Part shown: piece after piece, positions 48,682 through 61,940 of the stretch
Position numbering within the stretch: position 1 is the first letter of the stretch
Layout: each line of letters begins with the position of its first letter
Assembly (NCBI GenBank): GCA_026874595.1
Contig: CM049320.1
Span: 42,418,714 to 42,482,713, forward strand
Source of the DNA: Sipunculus nudus
Lineage: Eukaryota > Annelida > Sipuncula > Golfingiida > Sipunculidae
DNA length: 64,000 nt
Direction of reading: 5' to 3'
Made by a program: the position numbers and the translations under genes
Notes under the pieces: model-generated
Seen by the model: only the letters and a program-made list of their open reading frames with translations
Databases searched by the model: none
What the model was told of the DNA's origin: nothing

Positions 48682-49672
48682 CAGGGTTGGGCAAAACCCA
48701 GGTTTTAAGCATAAAACCCTGCCCAGTGGGTTTTACTTGGTTAACCCGGGTAAACCTGGGTTTTATCGGCTTACGGATTTTATGGGCAATATAGTCTCAA
48801 AATGCAACTGACTGAACTCTTAATTTCTTGTACCAGCTTAGGAAATACTGTGATCAGTATGTTTCTTTGCTTTAAAATGTATATAACTAAATAAATATAT
48901 ATAAAATATAACTGATATTGGTGATATATAGCAGTTATAATGACAATTAAAAAATATCAGGAGTCTTTAAAATGGAGTATAAACCTACCGTACTATGTAA
49001 CTCTGATTATTTCAATCATATTTCTATCTTAATCTATCATTTGTAATTATTTAATGATTTTGAAATAATTTCCTTTGAATCAATGAAAGATTGAAAAAAG
49101 ACGGATTAATTATTGGGTGTGTACACAAACTGGTTAACTGGTCGCACAAGATGGTTACTGGCTACCAAGTGTCAACTGATTAGCAGTACATGTATAGGAT
49201 ACCACACAGGTGAAGCCACAGTGACACCTCACTGGGACTTTGCTGCAAAAGCAATGGGATCCACTGGGCACTGACACTTTGGGAGTTATTGTTATTACAA
49301 GAATATGGTAGGTTGTAGTGGAGTACAGCCTAGGTAATCAAGAGTTACAAAGGATTTCATTATGGTATGATTCTACTATATATATCCAGGGCATGTAAGA
49401 GATCTTTAGTTCTAGGTCTTTTCAGTCATAGTGATTTCTGATCAATGAAACCTAAAATTATTTCATGGACAATCACTGTAGGTTTTCCTCTTTATATGAT
49501 TATATGCATTTTATGCAGCGATTCTGAGATTGAAAAGAATGCTTCTATAAAAGCCCAAATCATATTGCCCATTAAAACCCACATGTGGGTTTTAAGGCTT
49601 ATTGCCCACCCGGGTAATAAGGGGTATTACCCCCCCAGGTTTACCCACCTGGGTATTACCCGCCCAACCCTG
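48682..49672. mobile_element. hAT-like non-autonomous element, 991 bp, perfect 8-bp TSD
   Basis: TIRs CAGGGTTGGGC and GCCCAACCCTG, flanked by CCTATGAC (48674-48681 and 49673-49680). Subterminal 'aaacccaggttttaagc', 'gggttttac' and 'gggtaataagg' repeats form imperfect inverted motifs. No transposase. Confidence 0.85.
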
Positions 49673-50247
49673 CCTATGACCCTGTACCTCTTGCCCAAAT
49701 ATAAACTTAATTTGTTACATCCTTTGACCTTGTGCCCCAAAAATAAATAGGGTGCTTCCTCAAATAAAAAGATCAATAAATGTTAAGTCAGATTTTATTT
49801 ATTCAATCCTAACATTGAGTCCTTCATCCAAACTTCAAACAAAGGTGAGGATAACCTCAAACTTGTAACCTTGATCCAAAATCAAATGATTTCACAGAAT
49901 ATAGGTCACTGCAACCTAATTTTTTTTTATAAAAACCTAACATTTTGAAATCCGGCTACAGCAAATTTGTTTTTATATCATTATTTTAGAAATATGAAAA
50001 ATACACATCTCTGCATGAAGTTACCTGTGTACTTTTATGGGCTATATGAAAGATGTAGGAGCCTCTCATGATTACAAAAGCATTGTTACCAGTAGGTCAA
50101 AGACAACAAAGTGCATGACTGTAATATGCATGCAAATTATAAACAAGTTGTCCGAGGACAACAGTACTTGCCGGTACCAGGCATTCAGAAAACAAAGAGC
50201 AGCACAGGGCTTTTTCTTTGTAAAATCTATAAGTCATAGCAAAAAGC

Positions 50248-50400
50248 AAACAAGGCCTACAGGCCTAATACGAACCTTTGCAAAGTTTGGGAGTATGAAT
50301 GTTTATTTTTGAAATTTAATATTGATCCTCTCATGTCCTGCATATCTTCCTTAGTCATTATGATTCCAGCCAAATGGACTTTTCAGTTTAGGTTATGTAC
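50248..50400. repeat. Dispersed repeat, copy B
   Basis: Counterpart of 36715-36870, starting 'caaggcctacaggcctaa'. Confidence 0.75.
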
Positions 50401-50483
50401 CAATGACGCCACACCATTCCATAAGCCAAATGGTATGCTAAAAAATCAATGTTTAAGTGGCAGGCTGGCGCTAATAGAAAGAA

Positions 50484-51453
50484 TCGGTTCGACTTTTTAA
50501 CGAAACTGGCCTCTTTTACCGGAACTGACAGAAACTGACTTTAAATTATATTAAATTACATTTAAATTAAATTATTTTTTTTATTTCCATATTCTGAAAC
50601 AATGTGAAACATTGTAATACAGTAACAACACAACAAACATGATAAATAAAAGGTTTTGTGAAATGATGATACAATAAAAGAAAATAAAAGTAGGCCTTCC
50701 TCTTTTTCCATTCATGTTCATTTGTAAATATTCATTCAGTTTTAACATAATGTTTCAATTTTTATTTAAAGCTGACAATTTCATGTAATTTTCAATTTAA
50801 TTTATATTTGGACAAGTATTATTTCCTCAGTAAAATTATATATTTTAGCATCTTTTCAAAAACAATTTTGAATATTCTGCACATCAAAACAAAGCAGAAT
50901 GACAGAATTTTAGAATGACAGAAACAGTGCCGTTTAGTCCATCACCCTCTGATTGATCAGTTTTTGTTCTCTTTGAGCAACCGCAGGGTGTGATGAGCTG
51001 ATTAGGGGTGCTAATGATTGGCTTGCTGCCCTCACCCTTAGGCTTGTCACTCTGAGCTGTTGATGCTTTAATGAGTTTGCTCATTGAAGCTCTTTTACAC
51101 TTGTCAGTATAGTTCTGAGCGAATATAAAGAAGACAGCTTTTCTGCAGCTCTATACAAGGAACCCCCCACTATACTATGCAAAACTGTGAGTGAAACATT
51201 TAATTTAATATTTGAGAAAACAGTTTATTCCTGTCATGACATATTGACTTAATTATCATAAATATGATTAAATACATTACAGCTGAAAGACTTCATCTTG
51301 CGCTGTCGATTTATGAAGAAACGTGTAGAAAGTTGCAAAGTATACATTAAATAAGTTCATATAAAATTTTCTGCCATTGTAACATCATGTCCTAAATATT
51401 GACAAAAAAACAATGTGTGCCCCTTGGTGGGACAAATTATATCAACTGGAAGA

Positions 51454-51538
<85 letters not shown>

Positions 51539-52425
51539 AGAGGAAAATAAGATGTTAAAAACTTCTCCTTTGCATTCATATAATTATTTCTGAATTTTAA
51601 TTTTAAATGTGGTACATGTGCAACACTTAGAAATTAATTAATTTAACAATCCAAGGTGATACGGACAGAAAAGTCCAAGGCATTCCATACATTTGTCATG
51701 TATAAATAAGCTGTTTGAACTAATTCTTACTCAAACTGATTGACTGTACAGTGGAATTTCACATTTGTTTTTCAAATGGTACAAATTGTAATCATAAAAC
51801 AGACAGGTCCAGTTGAAATAGCATTTATAGCAGGAGTCATGAGCTGTTGGTCATTGTCTTTGTCACAATCAGGATACTGTATAACTGCAAATATTGCGGA
51901 GTAGGCTATGTATCTATTTTCATTGTTCGCTCCACAAGAGCTAGGGATAGATACTGTAGATCAGTAAATTGTCATGGTCCAAGGTCCAAATCTTACTTGC
52001 CTTATGAGGTATTAGTTGTTGACAATTACATGAATTTATAATAATATTATACATGGATTTATAGAATATTGGGAAGTATCATAGAATGGTTCGTCTTTTG
52101 CTTGTTTTTTTTAATAATTATTTTGATACAGGTATATCCATGCTGACTGATCTGCTGTTTTGCAATTTTACTATTAAAAACAATTGGGGTGAAGTAAAGT
52201 AAGATGATATGTGTGTTCTTCAAGTCAGTTCCAGTACCATTTTAAGCAGATCCACGTAAGATAGGTAGTCATACTTGGTTGAAACTCATCAAGTTATGTT
52301 ATTATAAAATATGTTTTAAAATAACTTAACAAGTGCTTTATTTTCTGATAACATGCAGTCAGTTTTGGTCAGTTCCGGTAATATGAACTCCGTTTCGGTC
52401 AGTTCCTGTGAAAAGTCGAGCCCGA
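50484..52425. mobile_element. Element bounded by ~60-70-bp inverted repeats
   Basis: The left end 'tcggttcgactttttaacg' with ACCGGAACTGACAGAAACTGAC is mirrored at 52357-52425 (GTCAGTTTTGGTCAGTTCCGGT, then AAAAGTCGAGCCCGA). The left arm has about 13 nt deleted relative to the right. The interior has a TA microsatellite and no recognised gene. Confidence 0.55.
51456..51535. repeat. (TA)n microsatellite
   Basis: About 80 bp of TA. Confidence 0.95.
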
Positions 52426-52836
52426 AAGACTGACATGTAGTATTAACAAGAGTCATTTGACATGTATATACGACGAGTGCACCAATGTTTATTAACTTTT
52501 AAATAATGAAATTTTAAAGTTGCAAATGGTTTTTATGCTTCCGAGTATTGTTCCCCAATGGTGCAGGGGTTGTCATAAAAGACTGGTCAGTAACTATGAG
52601 TACCAATTACTGATTACCTGATTACCAGCTGATTTACTATACATCATTGTCGCACCTATTGTTAAATAGCACCCATCATAGCAAGATTTTACAATAGGTG
52701 CAATACCAGTATTATGATCAAATATGAACAATTGGCGCCTAAAACTGGTTATTAATAATGTTAATAGGTTCTCTTAGAACTAACTTATGTCGTTATGACT
52801 TATCTGATACATATATTGGCAATATTATTGCTAGTA

Positions 52837-53055
52837 CTACGACTGTGAAGTTCGACGGACGTCCGAGGTCCATTTTTCGTGAAAATGCTCCGTGAATGCC
52901 TGCTCTTCCTCCGCTTTTAGCCGGAAACATATTTCCCTGACCAGCCTTCTGTTCACCGCTTTGCAGTGTATTTCGCTGATCATCGCTGCCCTGAAGGCTT
53001 CGTCAAGATCATGTATATCAAACGGTGCCAATACACGCTTTCTAATAGACAAATT
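52837..53055 (-). CDS. Unrecognised short reading frame beside the satellite
   Basis: About 70 codons, clearly more GC-rich than its surroundings and with a protein-like, charged composition (segments FDIHDLDEAFRAAMISE, RRLVREICFRLKAEEEQAF, HEKWTSDV). The frame has no ATG at its start: it opens after a TGA at 53058-53056, and the first in-frame ATG is about 22 codons in. A plausible acceptor (tttgtctattag, before AAAGCG) suggests a terminal exon or a transposon fragment. I do not recognise the family. Confidence 0.3.
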   Translation of the reverse strand, partial: NLSIRKRVLAPFDIHDLDEAFRAAMISEIHCKAVNRRLVREICFRLKAEEEQAFTEHFHEKWTSDVRRTSQS

Positions 53056-54913
53056 TCACTATTAATAATACTAATAATGCGAATATTATTCTTTTTTTTT
53101 TTAAATCTGCTTGATATAAAAAATGTTATAAAATTTTAAATACGCTAAACAACCCATCAAGTTTGGTATCAACGGAAAGTACTTTTCACAGGTAGTCACA
53201 TTGTATGAATTTTAGAGTGGCACAAGTGAGCGTTTTAGAGAAGTCAAATACGACTTTTATTCAATTTTATTTTAATTTAGCGTGAATTTTAAAGTGTTAT
53301 AAAATTTTAATTACGCTAAACAACCCATCAAGTTTGGTATCAACGGAAAGTACTTTTAACAGGTAGTCACATGGTATGAATTTTAGAGTGGCACAAGTGA
53401 GCGTTTTAGAGCAGTCAAGTACGACTTTTATTCAAATTTTTTAATTTAGCGTGAATTTTAAAGTATTATACATCTTTAAATACGCTAAACAACCCATCAA
53501 GTTTGGTATCAACGGAAAGGACTTTTTACTGGTATTCACATGGTATGAATTTTAGAGTGGCACAAGTGAGCGTTTTAGGGCAGTCAAGTACGACTATTAT
53601 TAATTTTTTTTTAATTTAGCGTGAATTTTAAAGTATTAGACATCTTTAAATACGCTAAACAACCCATCAAGTTTGGTATCAACGGAAAGGACTTTTTACC
53701 GGTATTCACCTGGTATGAATTTTAGAGTGGCACAAGTGTGCGTTTTAGAGCAGTCAGATACGACTATTATTCATTTTTTATTAAATTTAGCGTGAATTTT
53801 AAAGTGTTATTAATCTTTAAATACGCTAAACAACCCATCAGGTTTGGTATCAACGGAAAGGACTTTTTACCGGTATTCACCTGGTATGAATTTTAGAGTG
53901 GCACAAGTGTGCGTTTTAGAGCAGTCAGATACGACTATTATTCATTTTTATTAAATTTAGCGTGAATTTTAAAGTGTTATTAATCTTTAAATACGCTAAA
54001 CAACCCATCACGTTTGGTATAAACGGAAAGAACTTTTAACTGGTAGTCACATGGTATGAACTTTAGAGTGGCACAAGTGTCCGTTTTAGAGCAGTCAGGT
54101 ACGACTATTATTCAATTTTATTTTAATTTAGCGTGAATTTTAAAGTGTTATTAAATATTAATTACGCTAAACAACCCATCAAGTTTGGTATCAACGGAAA
54201 GTACTTTTTACTGGTATTAACATGGTATGAATTTTAGAGTGGCACAAGTGAGCGTTATAGAGCAGTCAGATACGACTATTATTAATTTTTTTTTTAATTT
54301 AGCGTGAATTTTAAAGTATTATACATCTTTAAATACGCTAAAGAACCCATCAAGTTTGGTATCAACGGAAAGTACTTTTCACAGGTAGTCACATGGTATG
54401 AATTTTAGAGTGGCACAAGTGAGCTTTTTAGAGTAGTCAGATACGACTATTATTCATTTTCTTAATTTAGCGTGAATTTTAAAGTGTTATTAATCTTTAA
54501 ATACGCTAAACAACCCATCAAGTTTGATATCAACGGAAAGTACTTTTTACTGGGATTCACATGGTATGAATTTTAGAGTGGCACAAGTGAGTGTTTTAGA
54601 GCAGTCAAGTACGACTATTATTAATTTTTATTTAATTTAGCGTGAATTTTAAAGTATTATACAACTATAAATAGGCTAAACAACCCATCAAGTTTGGTAT
54701 CAAAGGAAAGTACTTTTTATTGGTAGTCACACTGTATGAATTTTAGAGTGGCACAAGTGAGTGTTTTAGAGCAGTCAAATACGACTATTATTCAATTTTA
54801 TTTTAATTTAGCGTGAATTTTAAAGTGATATAAAATTTTAATTACGCTAAACAACCCATCAAGTTTGGTATCAACGGAAAGAACTTTTCACTGGTAGTCT
54901 TATGGTATGAACT

Positions 54914-57900
54914 TAAGAGTGGCACAAGTGAGCGTTTTAGAGCAGTCAAGTACGACTTTTATTCAAATTTTTTAATTTAGCGTGAATTTTAAAGTATTAT
55001 ACATCTTTAAATACGCTAAACAACCCATCAAGTTTGGTATCAACGGAAAGAACTTTTAACTGGTAGTCACATGGTATGAATTTTAGAGTGGCACAAGTGA
55101 GTGTTTTAGAGCAGTCAAATACGACTATTATTCAATTTTATTTTAATTTAGCGTGAATTTTAAAGTGATATAAAATTTTAATTACGCTAAACAACCCATG
55201 AAGTTTGGTATCAACGGAAAGAACTTTTCACTGGTAGTCTTATGGTATGAATTTTAGAGTGGCACAAGTGAGCGTTTTAGAGCAGTCAAGTACGACTTTT
55301 ATTCAAATTTTTTAATTTAGCGTGAATTTTAAGGTATTATACATCTTTAAATAAGCTAAAGAACCCATCAAGTTTGGTATCAACGGAAAGTACTTTTCAC
55401 AGGTAGTCACATGGTATGAATTTTAGAGTGGCACAAGTGAGCTTTTTAGAGTAGTCAGATACGACTATTATTCATTTTCTTAATTAAGCGTGAATTTTAA
55501 AGTGTTATTAATCTTTAAATACGCTAAACAACCCTTCACGTTTGGTATAAACGAAAAGAACATTTTACTGGTAGTCACATGGTATGAATTTTAGAGTGGC
55601 ACAAGTGAGCGTTTTAGAGCAGTCAAGTACGACTTTTATTCAATTTTTTTAATTTAGCGTGAATTTTAAAGTATTATACATCTTTAAATACGCTAAACAA
55701 CCCATCAAGTTTGGTATCAACGGAAAGGACTTTTTACTGGTATTCACATGGTATGAATTTTAGGGTGGCACAAGTGACCGTTTTAGAGCAGTCAGGTATG
55801 ACTATTATTCAATTTTATTTTAATTTAGCGTGAATTTTAAAGTGTTATAAAATTTTAATTACGCTAAACAACCCATCAAGTTTGGTATCAACGGAAAGTA
55901 CTTTTTATTGGTATTCACATGGTATGAATTTTAGAGCGGCACAAGTGAGCGTTTTAGAGCAGTCAAATACGACTATTATTCATTTTTTTAATTTCTCTTT
56001 GATTTAAAAGTGTTATATATCTTTAAATACGCTAAACAACACATCACGTTTGGTATAAACGGAAAGAACTTTTAACTGGTAGTCACATGGTATGAATTTT
56101 AGAGTGGCACAAGTGAGCGTTTTAGAGCAGTCAAGTACGACTTTTATTCAATTTTTTAATTTAGCGTGAATTTTAAAGTATTATACATCTTTAAATACGT
56201 TAAACAACCCATCAAGTTTGGTATCAACGGAAAGGACTTTTTACTGGTATTCACATGGTATGAATTTTAGGGTGGCACAAGTGACCGTTTTAGAGCAGTC
56301 AGGTACGACTATTATTCAATTTTATTTTAATTTAGCGTGAATTTTAAAGTGTTATAAAATTTTAATTACGCTAAACAACCCATCAAGTTTGGTATCAACG
56401 GAAAGTACTTTTTATTGGTATTCACATGGTATGAATTTTAGAGTGGCACAAGTGAGCGTTTTAGAGCAGTCAAATACGACTATTATTCATTTTTTTAATT
56501 TCTCTTTGATTTAAAAGTGTTATATATCTTTAAATACGCTAAACAACACATCACGTTTGGTATAAACGGAAAGAACTTTTAACTGGTAGTCACATGGTAT
56601 GAATTTTAGAGTGGCACAAGTGACCGTTTTAGAGCAGTCAGGTACGACTATTATTCAATTTTATTTTAATTTAGCGTGAATTTTAAAGTATTATACATCT
56701 TTAAATACGCTAAAGAACCCATCAAGTTTGGTACCAACGGAAAGGACATTTTACTGGTATTCATATGGTATGAATTTTAGAGTGGCACAAGTGACCGTTT
56801 TAGAGCAGTCAGGTACGACTATTATTCAATTTTATTTTAATTTAGCGTGAATTTTAAAGTATTATACATCTTTAAATACGCTAAACAACCCATCAAGTTT
56901 GGTATCAACGGAAAGTACGTTTTACTGGTATTCACATGGTATGAATTTTAGAGTGGCACAAGTGAGCGTTTTAGAGCAGTCAGATACAACTATTATTCAT
57001 TTTTTTTTTTAAATTAGCGTGAATTTTAAAGTGTTATTAATCTTTAAATACGCTCAACAACCCATCAAGTTTGGTATAAATGGAAAGAACTTTTTACTGG
57101 TAGACACATGGTTGGAATTTTAGAGTGGCACAAGTGACCGTTTTAGAGCAGTCAGGTACGACTATTATTCAATTTTATTTTAATTTAGCGTGAATTTTAA
57201 AGTATTATACATCTTTAAATACGCTAAACAACTCATCAAGTTTGGTATCAACGGAAAGTACTTTTCACTGGTAGTCCCATGGTATATAAATTAGAGTGGC
57301 ACAAGTGAGTGTTTTAGAGCAGTCAGATACGACTATTATTCATTTTTTTAATTTCTCTTGGATTTAAAAGTGTTATATATCTTTAAATACGCTAAACAAC
57401 CCATCATGTTTGGTATCAACGGAAAGTACTTTTCACTGGTAGTCCCATGGTATAAAAATCAGAGTGGCACAAGTGACCGTTTTAGAGCAGCCTGATATGA
57501 CTATTATTCATTTTTTTTAATTTAGCGTGAATTTTAAAGTGTTTTATATCTTAAAATACGCCAAAGAACCCATCCAGTTTGGTATCAACGGAAAGTACTT
57601 TGCACTGGTATTCACATGGTACGAATTGTACAGTGGCACAAGTGACCGTTTTAGAGCAGTCAAATGCGACTATTATTCATTTTTTTTTTTAATTTAGCGT
57701 GAATTTTAAAGTGTTTTATATCTTTAAATACGCTAAAGAACCCATCAAGTTTGGTATCAACGGAAAGTCCTTTTTACTTGTATTCACATGGTATGAATTG
57801 TAGAGTGGCACAAGTGACCGTTTCAGAGCTGTCAAATGCGACTATTATTCATTTTTTTAATTTCTATTGGATTTTAAAGTGTTATATATCTTTAAATACG

Positions 57901-58428
57901 CCAAACAATCCATCAAGTTTGGTATCAACTGAAAGTACTATGCACTGGTAGTCACATGGTATAAAAATTAGAGTGGCACAAGTGAGCGTTTTAGAGCAGT
58001 CAGATAGGACTATTATTCATTTTTTTAATTTCTCTTGGATATTAAAGTGTTATATATTGTAAAATACGCTAAACAACCCATAAAATTTTGGTATCAACGG
58101 AAAGTACTTTTTACTGGTATTCACATGGTATGAATTGTAGAGTGGCACAAGTGACCGTTTTAGAGCAGTCAAATGCGACTATTATTCATTTATTTTTAAT
58201 TTCGCATGAATTTTAAAGTATTATATATCTTAAAATACGCCAAAGAACCCATCAAGTTTGTTATCAACGGAAAGTACTTTTTACTGATATTCACATGGGA
58301 TAAACTTTAGAGTGGCACAAGTGACCGTTTTAGAGCAGTCAAATGCGACTATTATTAAATTTTTTTTTAATTTAGCGTGAATTTTAAAGTGTTTTATATC
58401 TTAAAATACGCCAAAGAACCCATCCACC
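54914..58428 (+). repeat. Higher-order satellite block, copy 1 (~3.51 kb)
   Basis: About 21 monomers, the last truncated. Each position matches the sequence 3,513-3,515 bp further on, with very few differences. It includes an internal 507-bp (three-monomer) duplication (for example 56041 and 56548). Confidence 0.9.
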
Positions 58429-61400
58429 TAAGAGTGGCACAAGTGAGCGTTTTAGAGCAGTCAAGTACGACTTTTATTCAAATTTTTTAATTTAGCGTGA
58501 ATTTTAAAGTATTATACATCTTTAAATACGCTAAACAACCCATCAAGTTTGGTATCAACGGAAAGAACTTTTAACTGGTAGTCACATGGTATGAATTTTA
58601 GAGTGGCACAAGTGAGTGTTTTAGAGCAGTCAAATACGACTATTATTCAATTTTATTTTAATTTAGCGTGAATTTTAAAGTGATATAAAATTTTAATTAC
58701 GCTAAACAACCCATGAAGTTTGGTATCAACGGAAAGAACTTTTCACTGGTAGTCTTATGGTATGAATTTTAGAGTGGCACAAGTGAGCGTTTTAGAGCAG
58801 TCAAGTACGACTTTTATTCAAATTTTTTAATTTAGCGTGAATTTTAAGGTATTATACATCTTTAAATAAGCTAAAGAACCCATCAAGTTTGGTATCAACG
58901 GAAAGTACTTTTCACAGGTAGTCACATGGTATGAATTTTAGAGTGGCACAAGTGAGCTTTTTAGAGTAGTCAGATACGACTATTATTCATTTTCTTAATT
59001 AAGCGTGAATTTTAAAGTGTTATTAATCTTTAAATACGCTAAACAACCCTTCACGTTTGGTATAAACGGAAAGAACATTTTACTGGTAGTCACATGGTAT
59101 GAATTTTAGAGTGGCACAAGTGAGCGTTTTAGAGCAGTCAAGTACGACTTTTATTCAATTTTTTTAATTTAGCGTGAATTTTAAAGTATTATACATCTTT
59201 AAATACGCTAAACAACCCATCAAGTTTGGTATCAACGGAAAGGACTTTTTACTGGTATTCACATGGTATGAATTTTAGGGTGGCACAAGTGACCGTTTTA
59301 GAGCAGTCAGGTACGACTATTATTCAATTTTATTTTAATTTAGCGTGAATTTTAAAGTGTTATAAAATTTTAATTACGCTAAACAACCCATCAAGTTTGG
59401 TATCAACGGAAAGTACTTTTTATTGGTATTCACATGGTATGAATTTTAGAGCGGCACAAGTGAGCGTTTTAGAGCAGTCAAATACGACTATTATTCATTT
59501 TTTTAATTTCTCTTTGATTTAAAAGGGTTATATATCTTTAAATACGCTAAACAACACATCACGTTTGGTATAAACGGAAAGAACTTTTAACTGGTAGTCA
59601 CATGGTATGAATTTTAGAGTGGCACAAGTGAGCGTTTTAGAGCAGTCAAGTACGACTTTTATTCAATTTTTTAATTTAGCGTGAATTTTAAAGTATTATA
59701 CATCTTTAAATACGCTAAACAACCCATCAAGTTTGGTATCAACGGAAAGGACTTTTTACTGGTATTCACATGGTATGAATTTTAGGGTGGCACAAGTGAC
59801 CGTTTTAGAGCAGTCAGGTACGACTATTATTCAATTTTATTTTAATTTAGCGTGAATTTTAAAGTGTTATAAAATTTTAATTACGCTAAACAACCCATCA
59901 AGTTTGGTATCAACGGAAAGTACTTTTTATTGGTATTCACATGGTATGAATTTTAGAGTGGCACAAGTGAGCGTTTTAGAGCAGTCAAATACGACTATTA
60001 TTCATTTTTTTAATTTCTCTTTGATTTAAAAGTGTTATATATCTTTAAATACGCTAAACAACACATCACGTTTGGTATAAACGGAAAGAACTTTTAACTG
60101 GTAGTCACATGGTATGAATTTTAGAGTGGCACAAGTGACCGTTTTAGAGCAGTCAGGTACGACTATTATTCAATTTTATTTTAATTTAGCGTGAATTTTA
60201 AAGTATTATACATCTTTAAATACGCTAAAGAACCCATCAAGTTTGGTACCAACGGAAAGGACTTTTTACTGGTATTCATATGGTATGAATTTTAGAGTGG
60301 CACAAGTGACCGTTTTAGAGCAGTCAGGTACGACTATTATTCAATTTTATTTTAATTTAGCGTGAATTTTAAAGTATTATACATCTTTAAATACGCTAAA
60401 CAACCCATCAAGTTTGGTATCAACGGAAAGTACGTTTTACTGGTATTCACATGGTATGAATTTTAGAGTGGCACAAGTGAGCGTTTTAGAGCAGTCAGAT
60501 ACAACTATTATTCATTTTTTTTTAAATTAGCGTGAATTTTAAAGTGTTATTAATCTTTAAATACGCTCAACAACCCATCAAGTTTGGTATAAATGGAAAG
60601 AACTTTTTACTGGTAGACACATGGTTGGAATTTTAGAGTGGCACAAGTGACCGTTTTAGAGCAGTCAGGTACGACTATTATTCAATTTTATTTTAATTTA
60701 GCGTGAATTTTAAAGTATTATACATCTTTAAATACGCTAAACAACTCATCAAGTTTGGTATCAACGGAAAGTACTTTTCACTAGTAGTCCCATGGTATAT
60801 AAATTAGAGTGGCACAAGTGAGCGTTTTAGAGCAGTCAGATACGACTATTATTCATTTTTTTAATTTCTCTTGGATTTAAAAGTGTTATATATCTTTAAA
60901 TACGCTAAACAACCCATCATGTTTGGTATCAACGGAAAGTACTTTTCACTGGTAGTCCCATGGTATAAAAATCAGAGTGGCACAAGTGACCGTTTTAGAG
61001 CAGCCTGATATGACTATTATTCATTTTTTTTAATTTAGCGTGAATTTTAAAGTGTTTTATATCTTAAAATACGCCAAAGAACCCATCCAGTTTGGTATCA
61101 ACGGAAAGTACTTTGCACTGGTATTCACATGGTACGAATTGTACAGTGGCACAAGTGACCGTTTTAGAGCAGTCAAATGCGACTATTATTCATTTTTTTT
61201 TTTAATTTAGCGTGAATTTTAAAGTGTTTTATATCTTTAAATACGCTAAAGAACCCATCAAGTTTGGTATCAACGGAAAGTCCTTTTTACTTGTATTCAC
61301 ATGGTATGAATTGTAGAGTGGCACAAGTGACCGTTTCAGAGCTGTCAAATGCGACTATTATTCATTTTTTTAATTTCTATTGGATTTTAAAGTGTTATAT

Positions 61401-61940
61401 ATCTTTAAATACGCCAAACAACCCATCAAGTTTGGTATCAACTGAAAGTACTATGCACTGGTAGTCACATGGTATAAAAATTAGAGTGGCATAAGTGAGC
61501 GTTTTAGAGCAGTCAGATAGGACTATTATTCATTTTTTTAATTTCTCTTGGATATTAAAGTGTTATATATTGTAAAATACACTAAACAACCCATAAAATT
61601 TTGGTATCAACGGAAAGTACTTTTTACTGGTATTCACATGGTATGAATTGTAGAGTGGCACAAGTGACCGTTTTAGAGCAGTCAAATGCGACTATTATTC
61701 ATTTATTTTTAATTTCGCATGAATTTTAAAGTATTATATATCTTAAAATACGCCAAAGAACCCATCAAGTTTGTTATCAACGGAAAGTACTTTTTACTGA
61801 TATTCACATGGGATAAACTTTAGAGTGGCACAAGTGACCGTTTTAGAGCAGTCAAATGCGACTATTATTAAATTTTTTTTTAATTTAGCGTGAATTTTAA
61901 AGTGTTTTATATCTTAAAATACGCCAAAGAACCCATCCAG
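58429..61940 (+). repeat. Higher-order satellite block, copy 2
   Basis: Near-identical to 54914-58428. It begins mid-monomer at 'ctaagagtggcac', directly after 'aacccatcc' of copy 1, so the fused monomer is about 119 bp instead of 170. The right end continues into ordinary monomers at about 61940. Confidence 0.9.

Noticed and set aside
57751..57951. 66-codon frame, duplicated exactly at 61264-61464
   Set aside because: It is read-through of a satellite monomer; the exact duplication reflects the 3.51-kb higher-order block, not a gene pair.
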